In this document: positions 50,197 through 59,475 of the stretch, one piece after another | Position numbering within the stretch: position 1 is the first letter of the stretch | Layout of the letters: each line of letters opens with the position of its first letter | From: WTFY01 sp965205685 | Lineage (GTDB): Bacteria; Pseudomonadota; Gammaproteobacteria; UBA4575 | Length of the DNA stretch: 64,000 nt | Direction of reading: 5' to 3' | Assembly (NCBI GenBank): GCA_965205685.1 | Contig: OZ242174.1 | Coordinates: forward strand, 1,426,001-1,490,000 | Made by a program: the position numbers and the translations under genes | Notes under the pieces: model-generated | The model's input: only the letters and a program-made list of their open reading frames with translations | Told to the model about the DNA's origin: nothing | Databases searched by the model: none

Positions 50197-50354
50197 AAAC
50201 CGGCCAGCTACCACAGGCATACACGAACTCCGGTCACAGATTTCTGGCCCTGGTTTGCCGCATGACAGTTACTACGGTATCGTTACTGCAACAGGACGGG
50301 GGGCAGCATCACACGAGGCCAGGCTGCAACAACCCGAGGGGAGTCTAAGAAGAA

Positions 50355-52208
50355 ATGCCAGAAAATTCCCTGAAGCGGCGGGCAGCCTTCACTGCAGGGC
50401 TGGCACTGGCCTGCCTGCTTCCGCTTCAAGCCACCGCCGTTGAGTTACCGGGCAGTGCATCTGGCATCACGGGGTATTTCGACACCACGGTCTCGGTCGG
50501 GGCCGCGATTCGCACCCAGGGACGAAAAAACAACCTGATCGCCGTATCCAATGGCGGCTCGGCCTGGTCCATCAACGAGGATGATGGCAATCTCAACTAC
50601 GACACGGGCGACTTCGTCTCCGCCAACACCAAGATCACGCATGAACTCGAGCTCAACCGCGGGAATCTGGGTATTTTCGCGCGCGCCCTGTACTTTTACG
50701 ACTATGCCATCGCGGACGAGCACACCGACCGCACGCGCCTGTCGCACAGCGCCAAAGGTTATGCCGGGTACGATTTCGAGTTGCTGGACGCCTACCTCGA
50801 CGGCCAGTTCGACCTGGGCGGCGCACCGCTTTCGATCCGTGCAGGCGACCAGGTGATCCACTGGGGGGAAAGCGTTTTTATCCGCAATGGCCTCAACTCG
50901 ATCAATCCCGTGGACAGCTCCAAGCTTCGCGTGGCCGGTGCGGAAATTCGCGATGTACTCAAACCCATCACGGCTGCCAACCTGCGACTTGGTCTCACTG
51001 ACAGCCTGTTTGTCGAAAGCTTCTACCAGTTCCGCTCGGCGCATACCGAACTCGAGCCGGCAGGCACGTTTTTCTCCACCAGTGATGCAGGCAGTCCGGG
51101 AGGCAAAACCGTACATTTCGGATTCGGCGTGCCCGGCACAGCGGATGACAACGACGATGCGCCAGACCCGAGCTGCCCCCTTAGATGCTCCAGGGTACCA
51201 AGGGCCAGTGACCGCGATGCGGACGACCATGGCCAGTTTGGCCTTGCGCTGCGCTACTTCTCCCCGTTCCTGAACGATGCAGAACTGGGTCTCTACTATG
51301 CCCGCATCCACAGCCGCCTGCCGCTGGTGTCCGTTCAGGCAGGCCAGCCGCAAGCCATTTTCACACCCCAGGGTTTTGCCGGGTCCATCCGTTATTTCCG
51401 TGAATTCCCGGAAGACATCGACCTCATGGGTGCCAGCATCAACACCGAGATCGGTACCAGTGGTTTCGCGTTCCAGGCCGAGATTTCCTATCGCCGGGAC
51501 CAGCCTTTGCAAATCGATACGACCGAGCTGTTCTACTCCTCGCTCTCTCCATTACGACTGGTGCAAGTGCCAAACGGTGCCCCCGCGCCACTCGCCGCAG
51601 GCCTGCAGCAACTGCAGCAGGCAGGAGGCCTGCTGAGCCTGAGCCAGACCGGTGCCCTGACCCCGGGGCAGGAACTGCAGGGCTTTCGCCGCAAGGACGT
51701 GCTGCAGGGCTCGTTGGCCCTCACCAAGGTACTGGGCCCGATTTCCATGCTCAGATCAAGCCAGACCGTATTTCTGGCCGAGGCGGGTTTTACCCGGGTG
51801 CAGGGCCTGGAAAAACGCTCGGAACTCCGCTACGAGGCTGCCGGCACGTGGACCAGTGCCAACCCGGTTTTCACGCAGGCACGCATACAGCCTGCCACCC
51901 AGGATGGAGGCTTTGCCGACTCGTTCTCCTGGGGATACCGCGCCTTGCTGCGCATGACCTACAACAATGCAGTAGGTCCGGTGAGCCTCTCGCCGCAGAT
52001 CGCCTTCTCGCATGACGTGAACGGAACGGCCCCGACGCCCATCGGCAATTTCATCGAGGACCGGAAAACGGTCACGCTATCGATCAATGCAGGTTATCTG
52101 CATTCCTGGCGGGCCGGCCTGTCCTACACCAATTCGTTCGGAGGGGGTGCAGCCAACCTGCTGAACGATCGTGACTTCCTCGCGTTCACGATGAACTATT
52201 CCTTTTGA
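50355..52208 (+). CDS. DUF1302 outer-membrane protein
   Basis: A 617-residue exported protein of the DUF1302 family, found almost always next to DUF1329 genes. After a signal peptide (ends ATAVELPG) the sequence is dominated by alternating strands, for example GITGYFDTTVSVGAAIRTQG, and ends NYSF with a terminal Phe, the mark of an outer-membrane barrel. An acidic, cysteine-containing loop DDNDDAPDPSCPLRCSR (around 270) is unusual. It is the first gene of a four-gene plus-strand operon. Family context suggests a channel or exporter for hydrophobic compounds; no substrate is proven. Confidence 0.9.
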   Translation: MPENSLKRRAAFTAGLALACLLPLQATAVELPGSASGITGYFDTTVSVGAAIRTQGRKNNLIAVSNGGSAWSINEDDGNLNYDTGDFVSANTKITHELELNRGNLGIFARALYFYDYAIADEHTDRTRLSHSAKGYAGYDFELLDAYLDGQFDLGGAPLSIRAGDQVIHWGESVFIRNGLNSINPVDSSKLRVAGAEIRDVLKPITAANLRLGLTDSLFVESFYQFRSAHTELEPAGTFFSTSDAGSPGGKTVHFGFGVPGTADDNDDAPDPSCPLRCSRVPRASDRDADDHGQFGLALRYFSPFLNDAELGLYYARIHSRLPLVSVQAGQPQAIFTPQGFAGSIRYFREFPEDIDLMGASINTEIGTSGFAFQAEISYRRDQPLQIDTTELFYSSLSPLRLVQVPNGAPAPLAAGLQQLQQAGGLLSLSQTGALTPGQELQGFRRKDVLQGSLALTKVLGPISMLRSSQTVFLAEAGFTRVQGLEKRSELRYEAAGTWTSANPVFTQARIQPATQDGGFADSFSWGYRALLRMTYNNAVGPVSLSPQIAFSHDVNGTAPTPIGNFIEDRKTVTLSINAGYLHSWRAGLSYTNSFGGGAANLLNDRDFLAFTMNYSF

Positions 52209-52231
52209 GTGACAGGCGGAGAACGAATGAC

Positions 52232-53599
52232 ATGAGATACATGACAGCATGCCGAAAAAGCCTGCCGGCACTGGTTCTGCTGGCCTTCGCAGGGCTGCTC
52301 GTGTCCGAGGTCACGGCCGAGACGACAGTTCGGCTCGGTGCCGATTTGACCCCGCTGGGTGCTGAGGCTGCGGGCAACGCTGCCGGCACCATCCCACCCT
52401 GGCAGGGCGGCATCACTCAGCCGCCGGAGGGGTACCAGCCGGGCATGCATCACCCCGACCCCTTTCCCGGGGACAAGCCGCTGTTCGTGATCACCGCAAA
52501 GAACGTGCATGAGCATGAGTCTCATCTCTCTCCCGGGCAGATTGCACTCTTTCACCGTTATCCGGATACATTTCGCATGCCTGTCTACCCGAGCCGGCGC
52601 ACGGCATCTTTGCCGCAGCGGCTCTACGAGCGAACCATTGCCAACGCCACCACAGCGACCCTGACCGAGCAGGGCAACGGCGTGCTGAATGCTGCCGAAG
52701 GCATTCCGTTCCCGATTCCGCAAAACGGCCTGGAAGCGGTCTGGAACCACCTGCTTCGCTACCGTGGGACAACACTCAGCACAGCAGCCGGCCAGGCGAT
52801 TCCCACGGCGGACGGAGCATATGTCATGGTGCGCCTCAAGGAGGACATCCTCTGGCCTTATCACCAGCCGGGGGCCACCGTCTCGACCATTGACAACAAG
52901 CTAGCCTACTTCCGCCAGGAGGTCCTGTCGCCGCCTCGGCTGGCCGGGCAGTTGCTGCTCGTCTATGAAACCCTCAACCAGGCCGCCGAGCCACGCAAGG
53001 CCTGGACCTACAACCCAGGCCAGCGCAGGGTCCGCCGGGCACCCAACGTCGGTTACGACAATCCGGGCACAGCCTCGGACGGGCAGCGCACCAACGACCA
53101 GTCCGATATCTTTAACGGTGCACCGGACCGTTATGACTGGACGCTGGTGGGCAAGAAGGAACTCTATATCCCGTACAACAGCTACCGGCTGCACAGCGAC
53201 CAGAACCGTTTCGAGGACATCCTCCAGCCCGGGCACATCAATCCGGATCTGACACGTTACGAGCTGCACCGCGTATGGGTGGTTGAAGCACGACTGAAAG
53301 AAGGCTTGCGGCATATCTATGAGCGGCGCACCTTTTTCCTGGATGAGGACAGCTGGCAGATCGCCATTGCAGACCAGTACGACGGGCGCGGTGAAATCTG
53401 GAGGGTCAGCGAGGCACACACGATCAATTACTACGAGGTACCCCTTACCTGGACCACGGCCACGACAGTGTACGACCTCCAGAACGGGCGCTACCTTGTC
53501 CAGGGACTGAGCAACGAATTCGAACCCGCCCGGTTTGACCACCCGCTGGCACGCAACCGGTTCACCACCGAAGCATTGCGCCAGCACGGCCGTCGCTAG
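52232..53599 (+). CDS. DUF1329 LolB-like exported protein
   Basis: A 455-residue periplasmic protein of the DUF1329 family, whose fold resembles the lipoprotein carrier LolB. It has a signal peptide, the typical start TTVRLGADLTPLGAEAAGNAAGTIPPWQGGIT (about 30-61), DRYDWTLVGKKELYIPYNSYR and LTRYELHRVWVVEARLKEG. ATG 52232 lies after a GGAGAA site, 23 bases after the DUF1302 stop. In such operons it likely shuttles a lipid-like molecule across the periplasm between the MMPL transporter and the DUF1302 barrel; this is inference from context. Confidence 0.92.
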   Translation: MRYMTACRKSLPALVLLAFAGLLVSEVTAETTVRLGADLTPLGAEAAGNAAGTIPPWQGGITQPPEGYQPGMHHPDPFPGDKPLFVITAKNVHEHESHLSPGQIALFHRYPDTFRMPVYPSRRTASLPQRLYERTIANATTATLTEQGNGVLNAAEGIPFPIPQNGLEAVWNHLLRYRGTTLSTAAGQAIPTADGAYVMVRLKEDILWPYHQPGATVSTIDNKLAYFRQEVLSPPRLAGQLLLVYETLNQAAEPRKAWTYNPGQRRVRRAPNVGYDNPGTASDGQRTNDQSDIFNGAPDRYDWTLVGKKELYIPYNSYRLHSDQNRFEDILQPGHINPDLTRYELHRVWVVEARLKEGLRHIYERRTFFLDEDSWQIAIADQYDGRGEIWRVSEAHTINYYEVPLTWTTATTVYDLQNGRYLVQGLSNEFEPARFDHPLARNRFTTEALRQHGRR

Positions 53600-53620
53600 A
53601 CAGGAAAGGACTACCCCTCA

Positions 53621-54595
53621 GTGCGGCACCCGCTGGCGCTTGCCTTACTTCTGATTTTGGCGGCGACGGCTTCCTCTCTCCCCCGCGCAGAACCCCTGAA
53701 CGAAAGTGCACCCCTCCTGGCCTGCCCGGACTGCGGCCAGATCAATGCGGCTGTCCGGACCCAGGACGGGATACTCGGCGTCGGTGCTCGCGGCCTGATC
53801 GTGCACGGGACATCGTCCGGTGACCGATGGCAACAGATCCGGGGGCCGGTACGCAGCATGTTGACTGCAGTCACAGCCACCCGTGAGGGGCAGCTGGTTG
53901 CCGTCGGACACGATGCCCTGATCCTTTCAAGTCCTGCCAGTGGAACGGGCTGGACTGTGGTCCATGCGGACCCGGGGCTGGACACGCCCCTGTTCGACCT
54001 GTGGATCGACCAGCACGGAAACGGCCTCGCAGTTGGTGCCTACGGGCTGGCACTGCGCACAACGGACTACGGTCGCAGCTGGTCGCGCCAGGAAATCGAC
54101 TCGCAGGAAGCCCATTTCTATGCCATCGATGAGGCCCCAAACGGGAACCTTTTCGTCTGCGGTGAATTTGGCACGGTGCTGCGATCCGGCAACCGGGGCC
54201 AAAGCTGGACCCGGCTGGATGTCGGCTGGGACGGCACATTTTTTGGGTGTAGGTCAGGGCATGCAGGCCGGGTGCTCCTCTACGGCCTGGAAGGTGTCCT
54301 GCTGGAAAGCACCGACGGGGGCAAAACATGGCAACACCTTGAAACCGGCATCTCGGCATCCTTCTACGATGCCGCTTTCCTGCCCGATCATCGTGCAATC
54401 ATTGCCGGTGCCGACGGAATCGTGCTGCTGGAAACTCCGGCAGGAAAATTTGAACGCATCTCCCATACTCACAGCGAGTCGATCCTGAAGATCCTGGTGA
54501 CCTCCCCCGATACCGCGCTCCTGTTCGGTGAAGGAGGAATCCAGCCGCTGGACCTCTCAGACACCCTCCCCGCCGAAAAAGGTCGCGGGCAATAA
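53621..54595 (+). CDS. YCF48/Hcf136-like beta-propeller protein
   Basis: A 324-residue exported protein made of repeating BNR-like blades: ILGVGARGLIVHGTSSGDRWQQI, LAVGAYGLALRTTDYGRSWSRQ, FVCGEFGTVLRSGNRGQSWTRL and GLEGVLLESTDGGKTWQHL. YCF48 relatives help assemble photosystem II in plants, but bacterial versions in DUF1302/DUF1329 operons presumably act in the periplasm as assembly or scaffold factors. The start is GTG 53621. A CPDCGQ pair near the N-terminus may form a disulfide. Its end overlaps a longer reading of the next gene. Confidence 0.9.
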   Translation: MRHPLALALLLILAATASSLPRAEPLNESAPLLACPDCGQINAAVRTQDGILGVGARGLIVHGTSSGDRWQQIRGPVRSMLTAVTATREGQLVAVGHDALILSSPASGTGWTVVHADPGLDTPLFDLWIDQHGNGLAVGAYGLALRTTDYGRSWSRQEIDSQEAHFYAIDEAPNGNLFVCGEFGTVLRSGNRGQSWTRLDVGWDGTFFGCRSGHAGRVLLYGLEGVLLESTDGGKTWQHLETGISASFYDAAFLPDHRAIIAGADGIVLLETPAGKFERISHTHSESILKILVTSPDTALLFGEGGIQPLDLSDTLPAEKGRGQ

Positions 54596-54614
54596 CGGAC
54601 GGGCAGACGCGACC

Positions 54615-56948
54615 GTGGCAAGGGACCGCTGGCTGAACTTGTCTGAAGCGGTGCTGTTTCAGCATCGGCCACTGGTGGTCGGCACCTTCCTGGTGGTCAG
54701 TCTCGTGCTGCTGCTGTCGGCCGCACGCCTTGAAATCGATGCCGGGTTTGAGAAACACCTGCCAACGGATCATCCCTTCATGCAGGTCTTTGAGAAACAT
54801 CAGGCTGAATTTGGAGGAGCCAATCGCCTGCTGATCGCCGTGCGTGCGCGATCCGGGAACATTTATTCGGCAGAGTTTCTGGAAACCCTGAGATCCGTGA
54901 CCGATGCCGTATTTTTTCTGCCAGGTGTCAACAAGGCCTCGGTTCGTTCTCTGTTTACGCCCAATGTCCGTTTTGTAGAAGTCGTTCGCGGCGGGTTTGC
55001 AGGCGGCAATGTAGTACCACCGGACTACCAGGGCACGGTGGCCGACGTGAGACAAGTTCAGGTCAACGTGCAAAAGGCAGGGATCATCGGGCGGCTGGTC
55101 TCTAACGACCTGTCTGCGGCCATGGTGAGTGCAGAACTGGTGGAGACCGACCCGCGCACCGGCGAACGGCTTGACTATATCGAAGTTTCCCACCTTCTTG
55201 ATGAGCTGCGCACCCGTTACTCGGGACCCGAGACCGACATCCACATCATCGGCTTCGCCAAGATGGTCGGCGATATCGCTGACCACGCTGGCACGGTGTT
55301 GCTGTTTTTTGCAATTGCCCTCGTGCTGTCCCTGGCTCCGGTGTACTTCTTCACCCGCTCGATCGTATACACGGGGTTGCTGATGCTGTGCTCGATCGTG
55401 GCCGTGATTTGGACACTGGGCCTGCTTTCGCTGTTCGGGTTCAGCATTGACCCGATTTCCATCCTGGTCCCTTTCCTGGTACTGGCCATCGGCATTTCAC
55501 ATGGCGTCCAGATGTCGGCGGCCGCAGGCGCTGCGATCCGCAATGGAGCCGATGCCCACGAAGCCGCCCGCACCGCCTTTCGCCGGCTGATCCTTCCGGG
55601 AACGGTGGCGCTGGCCAGCGATGGGGCCGGTTTTCTGACGATGCTGATCATCGATGTCCAGATCATCCGTGATCTCGCACTCACCATGAGCATCGGCGTT
55701 GCGGCGATCCTGCTGACGAACCTCCTGTTCCTGCCGGTACTGATGTCCTATGCCCGCCCCGGCCCCGGATACCGGGAACGCCTGTTGCGTGCGGCACGGA
55801 GCAGCACTCCAGTGTGGGAACGACTGGCACAACTGGCCGCCTGGCCCTATGCCGCAGGGGCCTTGCTGTTGGCATCGATCCTGCTCGCCATTGGTGCCGA
55901 GGGTGCGCGTCATTATGCGATTGGTGACGTACACGAGGGTGTGCCCGAGTTACGTGCCGAATCCCGCTACAACCGCGACAGTGAGGTCATTACACGGCTT
56001 TTCGCCGTAGGCGTGGATATCCTCACTGTGATTGTTGAGACTCGTCCAGACGCCTGCATCGATTTCGACGTACTTGACCGCATCGATGATTTTGCAGCGC
56101 GCATGGCCCAGGTTCCGGGCGTGCAGTCCTCCCTGTCCCTGCCGGAAGTGGCACGCAAGATCAATGCAGGCTACAACGAGGGGCACCCAAAATGGCGTAC
56201 GCTGCCGAGGTCAAGTGCCACGCTGGTACAGTCCACCGGACCGATCGAAACGGGCTCCGGTCTGCTCAATGCCGACTGCTCCGTGATGCCGGTATTGATC
56301 TTCACCACGGATCACCGGGCCGGGACCATCGACCGTGTGGTGGCCGAAGTCAACGCATTTGCCGAGGCACATGACGACGAGCACTTGCGTTTTCGCCTGG
56401 CCACCGGAAACCTCGGGGTGATGGCGGCTACCAACGATTTGGTCCGGGATGCCGAGGTCGAAATGATGGTGTGGATCTATTGCGCCGTGCTGACTCTTTG
56501 CCTGCTGGCCTTTCGCTCACTGCGCGCCACGCTTTGCGTCGTGGTGCCGCTTGCCCTGGTGACCACCCTCACATTTGCCCTCATGGCCGTACTTGAAATC
56601 GGACTGAAAGTATCCACTCTGCCAGTGGCCGCCCTGGGTGTGGGAATCGGGGTCGATTACGGAATCTATATTTTCAGTGACCTGAGGCGACGGCTTATCG
56701 CCGGTGCCGCACTGGTGGATGCTTTCAGGGGAACCCTCGCGGTGACCGGTAGCGCGGTCCTGGTCACCGGGATGACCCTGGCGCTTGGTGTTGTCACCTG
56801 GATTTTCTCCGGCCTGCAATTCCAGGCAGACATGGGCCTGCTACTGACCTTCATGTTTCTTGCGAACATGTCCGGGGCCGTGCTGCTTGCCCCTGCCCTC
56901 GCCTGGCTATTCTACGGGTTGCCGGGACAGGTTTCTCAAAGGAAGTGA
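54615..56948 (+). CDS. MMPL/RND family transporter
   Basis: A 777-residue RND-superfamily inner-membrane protein of the MMPL type with the usual 12 helices and two large periplasmic loops (about residues 45-215 and 430-600). The MMPL-specific segments are SIDPISILVPFLVLAIGISHGVQM in the first half and VAALGVGIGVDYGIYIFSDLRRR in the second. It would use the proton gradient to move lipids or other hydrophobic molecules. GTG 54615 is chosen, 20 bases after the YCF48 stop; an earlier GTG (54528) would overlap that gene. It ends the DUF1302-DUF1329-YCF48-MMPL operon. Confidence 0.92.
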   Translation: MARDRWLNLSEAVLFQHRPLVVGTFLVVSLVLLLSAARLEIDAGFEKHLPTDHPFMQVFEKHQAEFGGANRLLIAVRARSGNIYSAEFLETLRSVTDAVFFLPGVNKASVRSLFTPNVRFVEVVRGGFAGGNVVPPDYQGTVADVRQVQVNVQKAGIIGRLVSNDLSAAMVSAELVETDPRTGERLDYIEVSHLLDELRTRYSGPETDIHIIGFAKMVGDIADHAGTVLLFFAIALVLSLAPVYFFTRSIVYTGLLMLCSIVAVIWTLGLLSLFGFSIDPISILVPFLVLAIGISHGVQMSAAAGAAIRNGADAHEAARTAFRRLILPGTVALASDGAGFLTMLIIDVQIIRDLALTMSIGVAAILLTNLLFLPVLMSYARPGPGYRERLLRAARSSTPVWERLAQLAAWPYAAGALLLASILLAIGAEGARHYAIGDVHEGVPELRAESRYNRDSEVITRLFAVGVDILTVIVETRPDACIDFDVLDRIDDFAARMAQVPGVQSSLSLPEVARKINAGYNEGHPKWRTLPRSSATLVQSTGPIETGSGLLNADCSVMPVLIFTTDHRAGTIDRVVAEVNAFAEAHDDEHLRFRLATGNLGVMAATNDLVRDAEVEMMVWIYCAVLTLCLLAFRSLRATLCVVVPLALVTTLTFALMAVLEIGLKVSTLPVAALGVGIGVDYGIYIFSDLRRRLIAGAALVDAFRGTLAVTGSAVLVTGMTLALGVVTWIFSGLQFQADMGLLLTFMFLANMSGAVLLAPALAWLFYGLPGQVSQRK

Positions 56949-57006
56949 TGCCGGTTGCCCTTTGAACGGGGCCGCATGTATCGACGCCCGGGCCGGGCCT
57001 TGAACA

Positions 57007-57636
57007 TCAGCGGCAGAAGGGCCAGACCTGGTACCAGGAGTCGCAACGGAAGCTCATCTCGCAGCGTGCCAGCTGTGATGCGTAGCGCCGGGCAGTGTCT
57101 CTTACCCGCGCTGCAGTTCGTTGTACCCCCGCCTTTTTCTTCCAGGTGCCGCGCCGGTACCCCCCTTTACCCTCATGGTAGGCAAGGTACAGGTTGTAGG
57201 CATCGGTGCGAGGGATGCCGAGTTCGCGCCATGTCTTGTAGTTGTACCAACCAATGAAGTCAAGCGCGTCTTCCATATCCGAGCGGCTTTTGAAAAGCCT
57301 GCCCCGTTCTTCCTGGTATTCTCCCCACACCGGGTCCTGAGCCTGGGCATAGCCCTTGGCCGACGATGCGCGCCCCAGCGGAATAAACAAAAACCATTTG
57401 TAGGGCGGTCTGGCATCAGACCGGTAGCTTGACTCGTGGCGCACGAACGCCATCTGAATGTGTATTGGCGTACCCCATTCTCTAGCCGAGGCACGCGCAT
57501 AATCATACCAGTCAGGATGCTGGTCAAAAATTGCACAGAGGTTTGCTTGCTTTGTCGGCGGCGGGGTTGCGCAGGCCGCCACGAACACGGTCACACATGC
57601 AACGCAGATCATTTGCTTGGACAATCGGACCATCAT
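57007..57636 (-). CDS. SLT-type lytic transglycosylase lipoprotein
   Basis: A 209-residue predicted lipoprotein with signal ending VFVAAC and a transglycosylase SLT domain (about 45-190). The catalytic Glu is in FVRHESSYRSDARPPYKWFLF. The blocks SSAKGYAQAQDPVWGEYQ and AYNLYLAYHEGKGGYRRGTW match the small SLT_4-type family rather than MltD/Slt70. It ends in a cysteine-containing WPFCR tail. It converges on the MMPL gene. Of three adjacent start codons ATG 57636 is chosen. Confidence 0.9.
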   Translation of the reverse strand: MMVRLSKQMICVACVTVFVAACATPPPTKQANLCAIFDQHPDWYDYARASAREWGTPIHIQMAFVRHESSYRSDARPPYKWFLFIPLGRASSAKGYAQAQDPVWGEYQEERGRLFKSRSDMEDALDFIGWYNYKTWRELGIPRTDAYNLYLAYHEGKGGYRRGTWKKKAGVQRTAARVRDTARRYASQLARCEMSFRCDSWYQVWPFCR

Positions 57637-57663
57637 CAAGTATCACGCAAAGTATCCTTTATA

Positions 57664-57737
57664 TGCGCCCGGCAGGACTCGAACCTGCAACCCTCGGCTT
57701 AGAAGGCCGATGCTCTATCCGGTTGAGCTACAGGCGC
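57664..57737 (-). tRNA. tRNA-Arg (TCT)
   Basis: Reads GCGCCTGTAGCTCAACCGG, has anticodon TCT in a CTTCTAA loop and the GTTCGAGTCC T-arm. Unlike the other four tRNA genes in this window, its CCA is not encoded: the discriminator A is followed by TAT. The CCA-adding enzyme would be needed. Confidence 0.95.
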
Positions 57738-57765
57738 ACAATACAAGGCGCCCCTAGTGTAGCAC

Positions 57766-58503
57766 TTAGGTTTGGCGGGGGTTCATGCCTTCGACGGGAG
57801 CCCCGGCATCGCGCTGCAAAAACAGGTAAATGGCGGCAGAAGCCCCGGAGGAGCCAAACAGGACACTCATGATTACGATCTGGTATTTGACTGCAATCAG
57901 GGGGGACACGCCGGACAGGATCTGGCCTGTCATCATTCCCGGAAAGGCGACCAGGCCGACTGCAAAAAATGTGTTGATGGAGGGTATGAGAGCCGCGGTA
58001 AAGGCACTGTTGCGTGCATGCACATAATCTTCTGCGACGGCCATGTCGGATTCGAAGCGTTCCGCGGCAAGGCTTACCGTGTTCATGGCATTGGAGAAGA
58101 TCATGCCTGCCAGCGGGATGACATATTGCGGCTGATACCAGTAATCGATCTGGAGTACGGCAAAGGTGGTCAGCACCAGCGTCGACACCCCGCCGACAGA
58201 AATTCCAAACAGCGCCTTTGCAAACAGGTCGGCGCTCTTCTGCCGGAGCGGGCGCAATGCAATCCAGCTTGCAGCCAGCAGCATCAGGGCCAGTACAACG
58301 ACAACGATTCCTGCATTATCCAGCGCAAAAATCGAGGTCAGGACATAGCCGATCGCCGTCAGCTGGATCAGCATTCTTGCAGATGCGTACAAGGCCGTCT
58401 TGCTCTTCAATGACCACATCACAAGAATTGCGATCACCACCAGGATAGGAATCAGGGCAATCGCCAGATTCAGCACTCCGATTTCATATATGGTAAGTTT
58501 CAT
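57766..58503 (-). CDS. fetB: FetB-like ABC transporter permease (UPF0014)
   Basis: A 245-residue membrane protein of the FetB/UPF0014 family; with the ATPase FetA the E. coli protein exports iron and protects from oxidative stress. About seven hydrophobic segments are present, with the family motifs VIPLAGMIFSNAMNTVSLAAERF (about 127-149), LIPSINTFFAVGLVAFPGMMTGQIL and VKYQIVIMSVLFGSS. No FetA-like ATPase gene is adjacent, so the partner must be elsewhere or supplied by another system. Confidence 0.92.
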   Translation of the reverse strand: MKLTIYEIGVLNLAIALIPILVVIAILVMWSLKSKTALYASARMLIQLTAIGYVLTSIFALDNAGIVVVVLALMLLAASWIALRPLRQKSADLFAKALFGISVGGVSTLVLTTFAVLQIDYWYQPQYVIPLAGMIFSNAMNTVSLAAERFESDMAVAEDYVHARNSAFTAALIPSINTFFAVGLVAFPGMMTGQILSGVSPLIAVKYQIVIMSVLFGSSGASAAIYLFLQRDAGAPVEGMNPRQT

Positions 58504-58617
58504 AGTCTAATCCACCCTGTATAACCTTGGATCCGTTTGCATCACTGGGAAGTTCGTCCACTCCCCGGACACCGGTATGTCCACCCGCCAGCATGACATT
58601 CTCACCTGACAGCGCGC

Positions 58618-59475
58618 TTGTTTAAATTCCTGCTCAAATCCCTCGCCTACCTGCCCCTGCCGATACTGCACGGGCTGTCGGGACCGCTTTACCTACTGCT
58701 ATTTTATATTTTGCGCTTCAGGAGAAAAGTTGCCGAAAACAATATCCGCAACTCGTTCCCTGATCTCGATGCTGTCGAGCGCACGGCACTGCTGAAAAAT
58801 CATTACCGGAGGCTTTGCGATGTCGCGCTCGAGACCACGCGAAGCCTGGTCATGGCGCCCTCTGCACTGGAGCGGCACGTGAGCTTCACCAACCTTGGGG
58901 TCATCCAGCAGGCGCTGCAGCAGAACCAGACGGTTCTGCTGGCCATGGCACACCATTGCAACCCGGTGTGGGCGGTGCTGGCCGCAGGGCAGAAACTAGG
59001 AACCCCGGTGGACGGCATATACAAGCCGCCGCACCTTGCCTGGCTGGATGAACTGACCCTGAAATCCCTGTCCCGTTTCAACATCACGCCGGTACCTGCG
59101 AAAACCTGCGTCAGCACGCTGCTGCAACGATCAGCCAGTACGCGTGCAGTTGCTATCGTGGCCGACCAAGCCCCGAGGCGCAGCGACAAGGCCTACTGGA
59201 CACGGTTCATGCACCAGGATACGCCCTTCTACCTAGGCCTTGAAAAAATTGCCCAGTTGTTCAAGTACCCGGTATTCTTCATGGACCTCAAGCGCACCGG
59301 CCGCGGTCGCTACGAGGCCAGCTTCAAACCGCTTGCCGCACCGCCCTACGACAAGCATTCGCACGCCATCTCCGAAAGCTATGCACGGGCCGTCGAGCAG
59401 CAAATCCTGCGGTCCCCACAAGACTGGCTGTGGACGCACCGCAGGTGGAAACGGGCAAAATCGTTATACGACTGA
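58618..59475 (+). CDS. LpxL/HtrB-like acyltransferase with a changed active site
   Basis: A 285-residue member of the LpxL_LpxM family of acyl-ACP-dependent acyltransferases at the inner membrane. An N-terminal membrane helix is followed by family blocks FRRKVAENNIRNSFP, VLLAMAHHCNPVW, GIYKPPHLAWLDELTLKSL and DQAPRRSDKAYWTRFM. Active homologues have a His-x4-Glu dyad (as in HxxNWE); here the aligned stretch is HHCNPVW, so the Glu and the preceding Trp are replaced. It may be inactive, use another residue or have a different acceptor. The start is TTG 58618, for lack of any better codon. Its stop overlaps by 12 bases the 3' end of the convergent acyl-AMP ligase gene. Confidence 0.88.
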   Translation: MFKFLLKSLAYLPLPILHGLSGPLYLLLFYILRFRRKVAENNIRNSFPDLDAVERTALLKNHYRRLCDVALETTRSLVMAPSALERHVSFTNLGVIQQALQQNQTVLLAMAHHCNPVWAVLAAGQKLGTPVDGIYKPPHLAWLDELTLKSLSRFNITPVPAKTCVSTLLQRSASTRAVAIVADQAPRRSDKAYWTRFMHQDTPFYLGLEKIAQLFKYPVFFMDLKRTGRGRYEASFKPLAAPPYDKHSHAISESYARAVEQQILRSPQDWLWTHRRWKRAKSLYD

